Assembly (NCBI GenBank): GCA_021787665.1
Contig: JAJYLN010000001.1
Coordinates: forward strand, 218,388-282,387
DNA: 64,000 nt
Direction of reading: 5' to 3'
From: a bacterium
Lineage (GTDB): Bacteria > JAMCPX01
Made by a program: the position numbers and the translations under genes. The notes under the pieces are model-generated. The model saw only the letters and a program-made list of their open reading frames with translations. It searched no databases and had not been told where the DNA came from. Positions 44,947 to 56,037 of this stretch are shown here, in pieces; within the stretch, counting starts at the first letter, position 1; each line of letters begins with the position of its first letter.

Positions 44947-44975
44947 TTGACGCGCATGTCCGCTTGCCCGATAAT
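44947..44975 (+). promoter_or_regulatory. Sigma70-type promoter
   Basis: TTGACG (44947-44952), a 17-base spacer and GATAAT (44970-44975), with the next start at 45002 behind a GGGAGG ribosome site. The same GATAAT -10 and 17-base spacing occurs at 50108. Confidence 0.6.
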
Positions 44976-45001
44976 GCTGCCTGAGAAAGGGAGGCTTTAG
45001 T

Positions 45002-45484
45002 ATGGACATACGCGCCGTAACGATCACCATACCGGAAGACTGCAATGTGATACTGGGACAGACGCACTTTATCAAGACCACGGAGGACCTGTATGAGGCG
45101 ATCACAACGACCGTGCCGCAGGCGAAGTTCGGTGTGGCCTTTACCGAGGCCTCCGGGCCCTGCCTGATACGCACCGAAGGCAACGATAAGCAGCTCATAG
45201 ATGCATGCGTAAAGAACCTCCAGGAGATCGGGGCAGGACATGTGTTCTGTGTGCTTCTGAAGGACGCCTATCCCATCAATGTCCTGAACCCCATAAAAAA
45301 CTGTCCCGAGGTATGCAGCATCTACTGTGCTACCTCCAACCCTCTTGAGGTCGTCGTAGCGAAGACGGAGCAAGGAAACGGGGTCATCGGCGTCATAGAC
45401 GGCTTTCCGCCGAAAGGCGCGGAAAAGCCCGAAGACAGAAGTAACAGAAAGGGCTTCCTGCGGAAGATCGGGTACAAGCTATAG
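45002..45484 (+). CDS. Adenosine-specific kinase family protein (COG1839)
   Basis: A 160-residue soluble protein that matches the small family long annotated as adenosine-specific kinase, common in archaea and anaerobes. Recognisable segments are QTHFIKTTEDLYEAI, KFGVAFTEASGPCLIR, GAGHVFCVLLKDAYPINVLN and VVVAKTEQGNGVIGVIDG. The biochemical role is weakly established. It is followed 43 bases on by the DUF488 gene on the same strand. Confidence 0.85.
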   Translation: MDIRAVTITIPEDCNVILGQTHFIKTTEDLYEAITTTVPQAKFGVAFTEASGPCLIRTEGNDKQLIDACVKNLQEIGAGHVFCVLLKDAYPINVLNPIKNCPEVCSIYCATSNPLEVVVAKTEQGNGVIGVIDGFPPKGAEKPEDRSNRKGFLRKIGYKL

Positions 45485-45527
45485 ATACCCGGATCTTGTA
45501 CGGGCCACAAGCATCATAAAGGACGAT

Positions 45528-45890
45528 ATGATAAAAATAAAAAGGGTGTATGAGACTCCCGATAAACAGGACGGTGCCCGCGTACTCGTGGACAGGCTCT
45601 GGCCAAGAGGAGTAAACAAGGAGAAGGCAAAGATCGACCTGTGGGTGAGGCAGGTCGCACCCGGAGACGATCTGCGAACGTGGTTCAGCCATGACCCCGA
45701 AAAATGGGACGCATTCAGGCAGAGATATTTCAAAGAGCTGGACAACCTGGCCGGGGGCAGAGACCTACTCGATCCTGTGATAACAAGGGCACGTAAGGGC
45801 ACCATCACCCTGTTGTACGCAGCAAAAGATAAGCGCTACAACAACGCGGTCGCTCTCGCGGAATACCTGCATGATCGGTATAAGGTTTAG
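45528..45890 (+). CDS. DUF488 family protein (YeaO-like)
   Basis: A 120-residue complete DUF488/YeaO protein: IKRVYETPDKQDGARVLVDR, then LWPRGVNKEKAKIDLW and WFSHDPEKWDAF, ending with LLYAAKDKRYNNAVALAEYL. The function of this family is unknown. It belongs to a different subfamily from the truncated DUF488 remnant at 3747. Its end overlaps the start chosen for the next gene by 20 bases. Confidence 0.9.
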   Translation: MIKIKRVYETPDKQDGARVLVDRLWPRGVNKEKAKIDLWVRQVAPGDDLRTWFSHDPEKWDAFRQRYFKELDNLAGGRDLLDPVITRARKGTITLLYAAKDKRYNNAVALAEYLHDRYKV

Positions 45891-46824
45891 TCCGAGCGTA
45901 CGATTACGGGTTTACGTGAGCGGCATCATGCTCGTATGGTACGGGTATGCAGTAGTGACAGCACATGCATCGGTTGCAGGACGGAACATTATCCTCTCTG
46001 ATAACAACAGCAGCATCGGGAAGCCGGCGGCGACCGCAGCCGTTTCAGACACGACACCGGCTGCTCCATCCGTCGATTCGTGTGCAGGTCCGACCGCGCT
46101 GCTGAGCGTGCTCGATCGCCCCACGATCAGCGATAGTGTGTGCTCTGTAAAAAAGAACAAGGCCTTCATAGAGCTTGGTTATACGTATCAGATGGAAACG
46201 GGCAATGAGTTCCAGACCCTTTCAACGCTCCCCCAGCCTGAGATCCGCTACGGTGCGGGTCATAACATCGAGTTAAAGCTCTTTCCTCCGAACTATATTC
46301 ATCAGTCGCTCGACAGGGTTAACCGTACGGCTATACGGAACGGCTATAACGATGCGGGGCTCGGGGCCAAGTATGAGTTCGGGTATGGAGAGAAATGGGG
46401 CATTGCCACTGATACCGCTGTAACGTTTGCATCGGGTTCCCGCTATTTCAGTGCAAACGGTACCGGCGTTACTCTTAACGGCATACTCGCCTATAACGTG
46501 AACGAAGACATCGGTGTGGGTTTGCAGATCGGATTGTCCCATTTGTTCAGTCCGGCTTATGCCGCGCAGGAAACAATGCTCACTATGGATATCGTTCTCA
46601 CGGACCAATTGAACCGGATAACAGGCAACTTACAACTGTACGCGGAGTGTTATTCTACGATAGACATCATGCGGGGCACGGGCATAACGTCGTTTGTCGA
46701 TGCGGGCATGCAGTACCTCCTGTCCCAAAACATTGAGATCGACCTCGAAGCAGGGCATAACCTGACGGATCTTCCCTACCATAATACCACGTATGTCGGT
46801 TTCGGCACAGGGCTCGAGTTTTAA
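45871..46824 (+). CDS. Outer-membrane protein, phenol-degradation MetA-like family
   Basis: A 317-residue protein with a signal-like N terminus; the true start may be the ATG at 45928. The mature part alternates beta strands typical of a barrel, and GYNDAGLGAKYEFGYG plus GVGLQIGLSHLF fit the Phenol_MetA_deg/outer-membrane-channel family, whose members are linked to aromatic compound uptake. It lies near the HgdABC-like operon on the opposite strand. The family call is from pattern recognition. Confidence 0.65.
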   Translation: MIGIRFSPSVRLRVYVSGIMLVWYGYAVVTAHASVAGRNIILSDNNSSIGKPAATAAVSDTTPAAPSVDSCAGPTALLSVLDRPTISDSVCSVKKNKAFIELGYTYQMETGNEFQTLSTLPQPEIRYGAGHNIELKLFPPNYIHQSLDRVNRTAIRNGYNDAGLGAKYEFGYGEKWGIATDTAVTFASGSRYFSANGTGVTLNGILAYNVNEDIGVGLQIGLSHLFSPAYAAQETMLTMDIVLTDQLNRITGNLQLYAECYSTIDIMRGTGITSFVDAGMQYLLSQNIEIDLEAGHNLTDLPYHNTTYVGFGTGLEF

Positions 46825-46989
46825 GCAAAAAACGATTGCTTGAGAATCGAGGGATCGGAAAGAAAAGGCGCCTGATCAATTCTCGCAGGGAACAGCTCTT
46901 TTTCATGCCCGCTCCCTATCTTGTATGAAATTATCCCTGAGCATGTCCTGCGGGGCCTTTCATCGCGTTATCAGACACTTTACCTGGAG

Positions 46990-47763
46990 CTACCTGCCCT
47001 TTGCGATGATAGCAGCGCCGAAGGCGCCCATGAGCTGGGGCTCCGGCGGCACGAGGATGTCGAACCCTATTCTGTCCTCGAGCCGTGCCACGAGCGCCCT
47101 GTTTTTGGCCATACCGCCGCTCATGGCTATGTCCTGTTCGATGCCGACCCTCTTCACCAGCGATACGAGCCTGTCTGCAATAGACTTTACGATCGCCCAC
47201 GCTATGTCCGGCACGCTCTGTCCCTGCGAGAGGAGCGACACGACTTCCGACTCGCCGAACACGGTACATGTCGAGCTGAGGCTCAGTTCTTCCTTGAACG
47301 AAAGTGCCGCATCGGACAGGCCGTCCAAGGTCAGGCTGAGGGCGGCTGCCATAACGTCCACGAACCTCCCGGTGCCGGCAGCGCACTTGTCGTTCATGGC
47401 GAAATCGAGCACCCTGCCTTCTCCGCCTACCTTCATCGACTTGCTGTCCTGACCACCCACGTCTAACAGCGTCCTCACGCTCGGGAACACCGCGGCGATG
47501 CCTCTGGCATGGCAGCTTATCTCGGTCTTCTGCATAGCTGCCTCTGTGAACCTCTTGCGGCTGTAGCCTGTCGAAACGATCGATGTCACGTCCTCCCTTT
47601 TCAGCCCGGCCTTTTTCAGGGCCTCACCATACGCGTCCATGCCTGCCTTCAGGCTGTCCTGACCGATCCCGAGTATGTGCGAGCCGAGTATCTTGTTGTC
47701 ACGGTCTATGATCACGGCCTTCGCCGTCAGAGAGCCGACGTCGATGCCGGCAAAATAGCTCAC
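46990..47763 (-). CDS. 2-hydroxyacyl-CoA dehydratase activator ATPase (HgdC/BcrD/BadG-like)
   Basis: A 257-residue ASKHA-fold ATPase that feeds ATP-driven electrons to the dehydratase/reductase component. The phosphate-binding loops GIDVGSLTAKAV (about 6-17) and LDVGGQDSKSMK (about 100-111) are intact. The bridging [4Fe-4S] cluster cysteines are C127 (NDKCAAGTGRF) and C166 (STCTVFGESEVVS). The start overlaps the stop of the upstream subunit gene by 4 bp. Only one activator is present, as in HgdC/FldI systems; benzoyl-CoA reductase of the Thauera type uses two such subunits. Confidence 0.94.
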   Translation of the reverse strand: MSYFAGIDVGSLTAKAVIIDRDNKILGSHILGIGQDSLKAGMDAYGEALKKAGLKREDVTSIVSTGYSRKRFTEAAMQKTEISCHARGIAAVFPSVRTLLDVGGQDSKSMKVGGEGRVLDFAMNDKCAAGTGRFVDVMAAALSLTLDGLSDAALSFKEELSLSSTCTVFGESEVVSLLSQGQSVPDIAWAIVKSIADRLVSLVKRVGIEQDIAMSGGMAKNRALVARLEDRIGFDILVPPEPQLMGAFGAAIIAKGR

Positions 47764-48959
47764 CGCTCGAAGCCCTCCAGGAACGCCTCTGCCCTCGTCT
47801 CGAACTGCGCGTCCGAAAAGGCCCTCGGGTCGTTCATATCCGCCTCTATGATGAGGCCCGGCTTGCCCGTTCTCTTCGTGACCTCTTCCTTTACGATGTA
47901 CTGGCCGATTGAGTACGGCTTGCAGCTCCGGTCTGAATGGAAGACCACGCCGTCCAGCGAGAATTCTTCGATCAGCCTGACCAGGTAGTCTATGCGGTAC
48001 CTGAATCCCCTGTTTATGTACGGCGAGAGGTAGGCCCGTGCGAGCTCCTCGAGCGCATGGTCCGTGTTTATGTTACCCTGGATCGCTGCCCACGAGTTCG
48101 TGTACGTCGATACCACGAACGCGGCCCGGTGCTTCGCGAAGAACTCCGACAGATACTTGATCTTGTACCATATGGGCAGGTTGTCCCAGAGCAGCCTGAT
48201 GCCCTCGTCCGGCACGGACCCAAAACCCTGCGCCACCAGTTCCTCGAGCTCGGCATAGAACTGCGTATAGTAATCTACGGCCCGCTGCGTGCCCCGCAGC
48301 GTCACGATGGGCGCGAGGTGGATGAAGGTGTCGAACGAGTTCAGGGGCGAAGGCTTCTTCTTGCCCATCGAGAGCACCTTTTCCCACAGATCCGACACCT
48401 GTGCAGCGAGAAACAGCGTCTCCCTGAACCTGTCTTCATTGAAGGGCCTTTTCAGGACAGCGGAGAGGAAGCCCTTGAATGCCCCGAACTGCCTCACGAC
48501 ATAGCCTATAGCATCCTCCGTCATGTCGTCGTGCAGGTACGGCATGTCTATCACGAAAAGCGGGACGTTGTATTTCCTCGCGTGAACGTCGAACCACTTC
48601 ACCACCGTATGACAGATGTTTGTCCCCACGATGAGCATGTCCGGCTTCGGCAGGCCCATGATAGGACCGCCCTGCGTCATGTCCGCGCCGATGTCCGTCT
48701 TCGCATAAGAACAAAGGTCCGGGGAGTACCCGGCGGCCTCGCTCACCTCGATGAGGTCCTTGCTCACCCTCGTTATGGCGCACATGGGCGCGTAGTTCTC
48801 CGGATACACAGGTATGACGCCCATCGCGTACAGGAACTCAACCGGGCCCCCGGATGTGATCCATGCCACCGGGGTATTGTTGTATGCAGCGTTCTTGGCC
48901 TCGAGATAGTACGAGGCCATCAGCTCTTTCATTGTCTCCGATACACGAAACCTGGTCAT
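47760..48959 (-). CDS. 2-hydroxyacyl-CoA dehydratase / benzoyl-CoA reductase-type subunit (HgdB/BcrB-like)
   Basis: A 399-residue iron-sulphur subunit of the benzoyl-CoA reductase/HgdB superfamily. It has an early conserved pocket (WITSGGPVEFLYAMGVIPVYP), cysteines near 60, 83 and 345 (GYSPDLCSYAK, HSDRSCKPYSIGQ) and the family tail IEADMNDPRAFSDAQFETR. TNICHTVVKWFDVHARKYN resembles the BcrB/BzdO branch. It probably binds the substrate CoA thioester with the partner encoded next to it. Confidence 0.92.
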   Translation of the reverse strand: MTRFRVSETMKELMASYYLEAKNAAYNNTPVAWITSGGPVEFLYAMGVIPVYPENYAPMCAITRVSKDLIEVSEAAGYSPDLCSYAKTDIGADMTQGGPIMGLPKPDMLIVGTNICHTVVKWFDVHARKYNVPLFVIDMPYLHDDMTEDAIGYVVRQFGAFKGFLSAVLKRPFNEDRFRETLFLAAQVSDLWEKVLSMGKKKPSPLNSFDTFIHLAPIVTLRGTQRAVDYYTQFYAELEELVAQGFGSVPDEGIRLLWDNLPIWYKIKYLSEFFAKHRAAFVVSTYTNSWAAIQGNINTDHALEELARAYLSPYINRGFRYRIDYLVRLIEEFSLDGVVFHSDRSCKPYSIGQYIVKEEVTKRTGKPGLIIEADMNDPRAFSDAQFETRAEAFLEGFER

Positions 48960-48975
48960 TGCTGCCTCCCAACTC

Positions 48976-50076
48976 CTACATGATCTCTTTAAATGCCTGC
49001 AGCCGCGTCCTGATGCCCTCGAAACCGGCCATCGGGAGCTCGACCTCGAAGCTCATCACCGGAACGCCGCCCTGCTTCAGGCGCGCCGTGAGGTCCGGGC
49101 GCTCGAACGCCTCGGGCTCGCAGAACTTTATCTGCCACAGCACGACGCCCGCCCTGCTGGCGCGTGCCTTCCCGACCAGGTATGCACCCCTGTCCTTCGA
49201 GGGATCGTACAGGGTGGAGCACGGGCTGCCCCCGAACACGAAGGCATCGATGCCCGCGGCGTCCGTGCCCGCAAGAACACCTTTCGAATAGAGCCTGGCA
49301 CCGCTGGTCATGTCGTCGTCAACGATATACAGCCCCAGCTCGTCGAACAACTTCGTGAGCTCGAGGGGCTCCGGCGTGATGCCGGCTATGATGATCCGGT
49401 GCTCCGCCGGCCTCACCGGCTCTTTCTCGAGCCGTGACACCAACGGGCCGAGCATGTCGGTATGTTCCTCGACCGGGAGGTGCGAGCCCGCCTTCAGGGC
49501 GGAATAGAACCCGTGCGCAGTCACCGCCCCGGGATTGCGCCTTCTCACCTCGTAGAGCCTGTCGACGAGCGCGCCGTGCTTCCCGTGGAGGGCCTTCGCC
49601 TGCTCGAAGGCACCCTGCGTAAAGGTGCTGCCCGTTACCTGCTCGAGCCCGGCTATGGCGGCGTGGAGCTGCTCTTTCAGGCGCTCCCGGCGCGACTGGA
49701 CCTGCGACGTGAAGGGTATCATGAAGATTATCACCGGCCTGCCGGGGAACAGCCTCTTGAAGACCTCCGCGAGGTTCTGCTGGTTGTCGCACATGGAGGT
49801 GAACACGAACGCGTCGACCTCGTCCATTTCGCCGTCGAGCGCCTGCTCGAGGATCGTCCTCGTCGTCGTGCACGAGAACGATTGGAGGTACGTGTCCGCC
49901 TTCGAGATGGGGACCTGCGCGCCCCGGAAGCGTACCGGGCACGCGCCGAGTGCCGTGATGACCTCCGGCGGGAAGTACTCCGGCATCACGGCGACGACCT
50001 TCCTGCCCGTCCTTTTCTTCCAGTCGCGTATGGCCCCGGCGCCCCGGCTGTTGATCGCAACGAATTCTTCAAACAT
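48976..50076 (-). CDS. 2-hydroxyacyl-CoA dehydratase / benzoyl-CoA reductase-type partner subunit
   Basis: A 366-residue protein of the same superfamily, the first gene of the operon. It carries cysteines in FTSMCDNQQN, GGSPCSTLYDPSKDRGAYL and LWQIKFCEPEAFE, as expected for the cluster-binding partner. The start has AAGGAG, and the promoter at 50108 lies just upstream. Together with the next two genes it forms an HgdABC/FldBCI-like set for reductive chemistry on a CoA thioester in the cytosol. The substrate is unknown. Confidence 0.9.
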   Translation of the reverse strand: MFEEFVAINSRGAGAIRDWKKRTGRKVVAVMPEYFPPEVITALGACPVRFRGAQVPISKADTYLQSFSCTTTRTILEQALDGEMDEVDAFVFTSMCDNQQNLAEVFKRLFPGRPVIIFMIPFTSQVQSRRERLKEQLHAAIAGLEQVTGSTFTQGAFEQAKALHGKHGALVDRLYEVRRRNPGAVTAHGFYSALKAGSHLPVEEHTDMLGPLVSRLEKEPVRPAEHRIIIAGITPEPLELTKLFDELGLYIVDDDMTSGARLYSKGVLAGTDAAGIDAFVFGGSPCSTLYDPSKDRGAYLVGKARASRAGVVLWQIKFCEPEAFERPDLTARLKQGGVPVMSFEVELPMAGFEGIRTRLQAFKEIM

Positions 50077-50107
50077 TCTTTCTCCTTATCGCAAGGATAT
50101 GTTCTTA

Positions 50108-50136
50108 ATTATCCGGCAAAACACGATATACGTCAA
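50108..50136 (-). promoter_or_regulatory. Sigma70-type promoter of the HgdABC-like operon
   Basis: On the minus strand TTGACG (50131-50136), a 17-base spacer and GATAAT (50108-50113), with transcription expected about 25 bases before the start at 50076. Six codons of an ORF on the other strand (from 50156, with a good GAGGAGG) are probably chance. Confidence 0.65.
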
Positions 50137-50247
50137 CTCATAGAGGAGGACTGGCATGGACGAAGCTGAGAATAGATAAGCTTCCTCTGGTTCCATTGTG
50201 GATATTACCGTTTTTTGTCAATGAATACCATATCAAGGTCCAACACC

Positions 50248-50706
50248 TTACACAGTTTTATAAATGTTCCCATGGTGATATTTTTTCCCTTTTTCGATTG
50301 CAGATATGTCGGGTTGCTTCATAGTAACCCTCTCTGCAAAATCCGACTGACTGCACCCTTTCTGAATACGTCTTTCCCTGATGAACCCTCCCCAATTTGA
50401 TAATTCTTTCATAGGCGTACCCGATGGGCCCTTTTTAATCTTTACCAACTCCTCATAGACTGTTTCCCACCATGCCCTGAAATCCTGCGCTTCGGATATC
50501 TTGAGCCAATATCTTCTCACCTTTGGCCAGGCCTCAGAAAACCTGTCTTTACCGATCAACTGAAATACCTCTTTGGTACTGTCACATCTCGAGAGTAACG
50601 CATACATTCTCGTAAGAAATTTAGGATGGTCTATGTCCCTGAGTATGTCCCTTGTTTCTTCGACAGCTTTTTCATGTAAGTCCCAGAAATATGTATCGTG
50701 GCTCAC
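50248..50706 (-). CDS. HTH (XRE-type) partner of the AbiEii-like gene, frameshifted near the C terminus
   Basis: A 152-residue protein starting at a GTG in a GTGA overlap with the stop of the upstream AbiEii-like gene; AAGGAGGA lies 7 bases ahead. The N-terminal 85 residues are helical; the C terminus is an XRE-type helix-turn-helix (FIRERRIQKGCSQSDFAERV, then ISAIEKGKK). After KK the frame reads YHHGNIYKTV and stops, but the +1 frame continues ITMGTFIKLCKVLDLDMVFI to a stop at 50205, exactly what the HTH family has. The shift sits in an A6 run (50281-50286). The full antitoxin-like protein is made only if the shift is bypassed. Confidence 0.8.
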   Translation of the reverse strand: MSHDTYFWDLHEKAVEETRDILRDIDHPKFLTRMYALLSRCDSTKEVFQLIGKDRFSEAWPKVRRYWLKISEAQDFRAWWETVYEELVKIKKGPSGTPMKELSNWGGFIRERRIQKGCSQSDFAERVTMKQPDISAIEKGKKYHHGNIYKTV

Positions 50707-51413
50707 AATAATTCCTCCTTCATAAACAGCTTTATCTCGTGGTCTAAATATGAGATCACCTTGCTGCCGTCGAGCGTTGCACCGTAGAGATCGAGGTCCG
50801 ATAAACCGAGCCTTAACTCCATCCGCGGGTAACTCCGATACCACAAGACCATTCCTCTTTTCTGGTCCGGTGAAAGCCCTCTCAAGAACTGATGCAGCGG
50901 TCGAATCTGGTTCGACAAGAAGTACATGTCTACGATGTCCCTCATTGCGCGTCTGCCGGTAATCGATTGCCCTCCTGTGGAAGTGCTACCAAGATGTGTT
51001 CCTGTTATCGCAAAGATTTTTTGAGAATAACTATGCTCCACATCATAAACAGGTGTGCCCTCAATCTTCACGATCTTAGGATCATCGATGAGTACGTCTT
51101 CGACAAAGTTTATCTTTAACGGGTAGCCTGCCCCTTTAACCGGAACTGTATAAAAACGGACCCTTGCATGATTCGGCATGGTGAACTCGTTCTCTAAAGT
51201 TGTTCGACTCTCTATGCTCCGTCCAAATTCCAGGACCAAATCTTCAATTTCTTTCACGTCATAGCGGGCCGAAAAGAAGCCGAGGTCCTTCGAATAGCTA
51301 TGATGCAGGTAATAAAGCTCAAGCGCAGTTCCTCCAGCTAATGCAAAACTTCGGCTGTAGATGGCGAACACCTTCAAAATTTGTTTTTGCGCGGCCCTAA
51401 TATACTCATCCAT
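50703..51413 (-). CDS. AbiEii/nucleotidyltransferase-like toxin family protein
   Basis: A 236-residue protein of the AbiEii/AbiGii nucleotidyltransferase superfamily. The ATG at 51413 has AAGGAG 8 bases upstream; the frame further upstream has no good site. The motif normally written GGTAL...SEDLDFF reads GGTALELYYLHHSYSKDLGFF here, so the second catalytic aspartate (DLD) is replaced by glycine. That may abolish activity. It is followed by the HTH gene in a GTGA overlap, as in toxin-antitoxin operons of this kind. Confidence 0.75.
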   Translation of the reverse strand: MDEYIRAAQKQILKVFAIYSRSFALAGGTALELYYLHHSYSKDLGFFSARYDVKEIEDLVLEFGRSIESRTTLENEFTMPNHARVRFYTVPVKGAGYPLKINFVEDVLIDDPKIVKIEGTPVYDVEHSYSQKIFAITGTHLGSTSTGGQSITGRRAMRDIVDMYFLSNQIRPLHQFLRGLSPDQKRGMVLWYRSYPRMELRLGLSDLDLYGATLDGSKVISYLDHEIKLFMKEELL

Positions 51414-51504
51414 TTGGTAAACTCCTTTTTTAAATAACAACATGTACGAGTTCAAGTATAGTTCAATAACTATACTTATTATAGCTTTGGCATCAAAATC
51501 AAAA

Positions 51505-51634
51505 ACACATCCCCTCCCCTTACGGGAGGGGATTGAGGGAAGGGAAAAACAAATCCTTACTTTCACCCCCACCTGAATCCTCCCCGGTCAAGGGAGAGGA
51601 AATTATATGGTCACCCTGTGGCAAGACCACAGGG
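51505..51634. repeat. Two GC-rich palindromes, likely a dispersed intergenic repeat
   Basis: CCCCTCCC (51511-51518), loop CTTAC, GGGAGGGG (51524-51531); then CCCTGTGG (51614-51621), loop CAAGA, CCACAGGG (51627-51634). The G- and C-rich strings between them look like repeat families seen between genes in many proteobacteria. This 358-base gap between the AbiEii-like gene and the oxidoreductase holds no gene I can support. Confidence 0.6.
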
Positions 51635-51771
51635 AGTTATATTCCATTAAACCCTAACCATGAAATCGGAGGTAGCGACGACGTTCCTCTGCATTTGATT
51701 AATCGGGCGGGACGATTTATTCTTTTATAAAACATTCTGAGGACAAACCCCGTGAGAAAGGAGATAGACCG

Positions 51772-52743
51772 ATGAAAGCCATCCGTATACCTAAGTATGG
51801 CGGTCCCGAAGTCCTGAGTTACGATGAGGTTGCGGTGCCGGAGCCGAAACAGGGCGAGGCCCGCGTCAGGATCGAGGCGAGCGGCATCAATTTCATCGAT
51901 ATTTACCAGCGCAAGGGCCTGTATCCCGTAACGCCGCCGTTCACACCCGGCCAGGAGGCAGCGGGTGTCGTGGACGCCGTGGGTCCCGGCGTTACGGAAG
52001 TGCGTCCCGGGGACCGCGTTGCGTATACCTCCGCGCCGGGATCATACGCGGAATATGCGGTCGTTCCGTCATGGAGGCTCGTGCCGGTACCGGACGGCAT
52101 CGATACCCGGCACGCGGCTGCGGTGATGCTGCAGGGCATGACAGCGCATTATCTCGCGTGCAGCACGTATTCGCTCAAGCCCGGGGACACCGCGCTGGTT
52201 CACGCGGCAGCGGGCGGTGTGGGACTGCTCCTGGTGCAGATCGCGAAACGGCGCGGAGCGCGCGTCATCGGTACGGTATCGACGGAAGAAAAAGCACGGC
52301 TTGCGAAACAAGTCGGAGCGGATGAAGTGCTCCTGTATACAAGGGCCGGCTGGGAAACGGAAGTGAGACGTTTGACCGGCGGCAAAGGTGTCATTGTCGT
52401 GTATGACGGCGTGGGGATCGCGACCTTCGAGAAGGGCCTGGGTTGCCTGCAGCCGCGCGGCCTCATGGTGCTGTACGGCCAGTCGTCCGGTCCGGTGCCC
52501 CCTGTCGATCTGCAGATCCTCAATACGAAAGGCGGGCTTTTTCTCACGCGTCCCTCCCTGGTCCAATACACCGCCACCAGAACAGAGCTCCTCGAACGCG
52601 CGAACGCGCTGTTCCAGTGGATGTTGAAGGGTGAGTTGACCGTGCGTATCGACACCGTGTTTCCGCTCGCCCGTGCCGCTGACGCACACCGGAAGCTGGA
52701 GGGCCGTACGACCATGGGAAAGCTGCTGCTGACGATCGGGTGA
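51772..52743 (+). CDS. NADPH:quinone oxidoreductase (zinc-independent MDR)
   Basis: A 323-residue medium-chain dehydrogenase/reductase of the quinone oxidoreductase type. It begins [20 protein letters not shown], has [14 protein letters not shown], and no zinc-binding cysteines; the NADPH site is [19 protein letters not shown] (about 143-161). It should reduce quinones or alpha,beta-unsaturated carbonyls with NADPH in the cytosol. GGAGAT lies 6 bases before the ATG. It stands alone between the repeat region and the VapBC remnant. Confidence 0.93.
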   Translation: MKAIRIPKYGGPEVLSYDEVAVPEPKQGEARVRIEASGINFIDIYQRKGLYPVTPPFTPGQEAAGVVDAVGPGVTEVRPGDRVAYTSAPGSYAEYAVVPSWRLVPVPDGIDTRHAAAVMLQGMTAHYLACSTYSLKPGDTALVHAAAGGVGLLLVQIAKRRGARVIGTVSTEEKARLAKQVGADEVLLYTRAGWETEVRRLTGGKGVIVVYDGVGIATFEKGLGCLQPRGLMVLYGQSSGPVPPVDLQILNTKGGLFLTRPSLVQYTATRTELLERANALFQWMLKGELTVRIDTVFPLARAADAHRKLEGRTTMGKLLLTIG

Positions 52744-52779
52744 GCTGCAATCGACACGAGAAAGAAACAGTGACCTTGT

Positions 52780-53031
52780 TTACGGTTCTTCTCTATTGAT
52801 ACCTTCTATCAGATCAAAGTCCCGATCATAGGAGCAAGCCTCGTGGATGCTATTATGCTTCATGAACACGGCGTTGTAGGCGTCGATGTAGTCCACGGCT
52901 TTCCTGCCGAAAAGGAACAAAGCGTCCAGGATGATGTCCTTGTCAGGGATACGGATGTTCCGCGTGCTCACGATGACAGAGACCTTTGGTACCGTCATCT
53001 GACCTTTTGATGTTAATACTACAACCGGCAT
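52780..53031 (-). pseudogene. VapB-VapC remnant: antitoxin N terminus fused in frame to a truncated PIN toxin
   Basis: The 83-codon frame begins MPVVVLTSKGQMTVPK, the AbrB-type DNA-binding start of a VapB antitoxin (AGGAGG 5 bases upstream; a GTG at 53037 is the alternative). It then switches, in frame, to the C-terminal two thirds of a PIN-domain toxin: DKDIILDALFLFGRKAVDYI, DAYNAVFMKH, and YDRDFDLIEGINREEP. The rest of VapB and the first part of VapC, with its first catalytic aspartate, are missing. One deletion of roughly 300 bases within a vapBC operon would explain this. The product is probably neither an active toxin nor a full antitoxin. Confidence 0.8.
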
Positions 53032-53079
53032 TTTCACCTCCTGTTCATCTTATTTCTTACGCATTATCAAGAGTACTCC

Positions 53080-53099
53080 GACGCAACGGTGGTTGCGTC
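53080..53099. promoter_or_regulatory. Perfect 8-bp inverted repeat upstream of clpB
   Basis: GACGCAAC (53080-53087), loop GGTG, GTTGCGTC (53092-53099), about 160 bases before clpB. No T-run follows, so an operator or hairpin is more likely than a terminator. No CIRCE repeat or clear heat-shock promoter was seen in 53038-53260. Confidence 0.45.
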
Positions 53100-53260
53100 C
53101 GCCCAACAAGCATGGTCCCTTTTACATTGTCGCATTCCTGTCTTAACAATCTTATATTCATGCTTATTGTATATAGGTATGAGCCCGGGAATCGGTCCGG
53201 AGGGGAGTAAACAGGCCCTGCCGCGGACGCCCGGGTGCAGGCTTCAGTCGAGGAGGTTTT

Positions 53261-55855
<2,595 letters not shown>

Positions 55856-56037
55856 TCATGGGGCCGATAGGCACGGTTCCCCGACATCAAGACGTTTAAC
55901 GGCATGGGGTACAACGGGTTAACCTTTGCGGCACCTTTTGCTACCCTGTTATCTTGTTATTTCCGGGAATAGGCTATAGAAAACATCCTGCGTGCTTCGT
56001 TTAACCTTTTTTTCTCTTTCATTAGAGAGCTAAGTTC

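Noticed and set aside
44745..44957. Complete 70-codon protein gene
   Set aside because: Only the central 38 residues have meaning (crotonase block). The rest is A/T-rich Lys/Arg coding, so it is listed as a fragment.
50156..50179. Tiny ORF with a good ribosome site upstream of the HgdABC-like operon
   Set aside because: Six codons on the opposite strand overlapping no regulatory feature; probably chance.
53038..53260. CIRCE or sigma32 promoter upstream of clpB
   Set aside because: No TTAGCACTC/GAGTGCTAA repeat and no clear heat-shock -35/-10 pair is visible.
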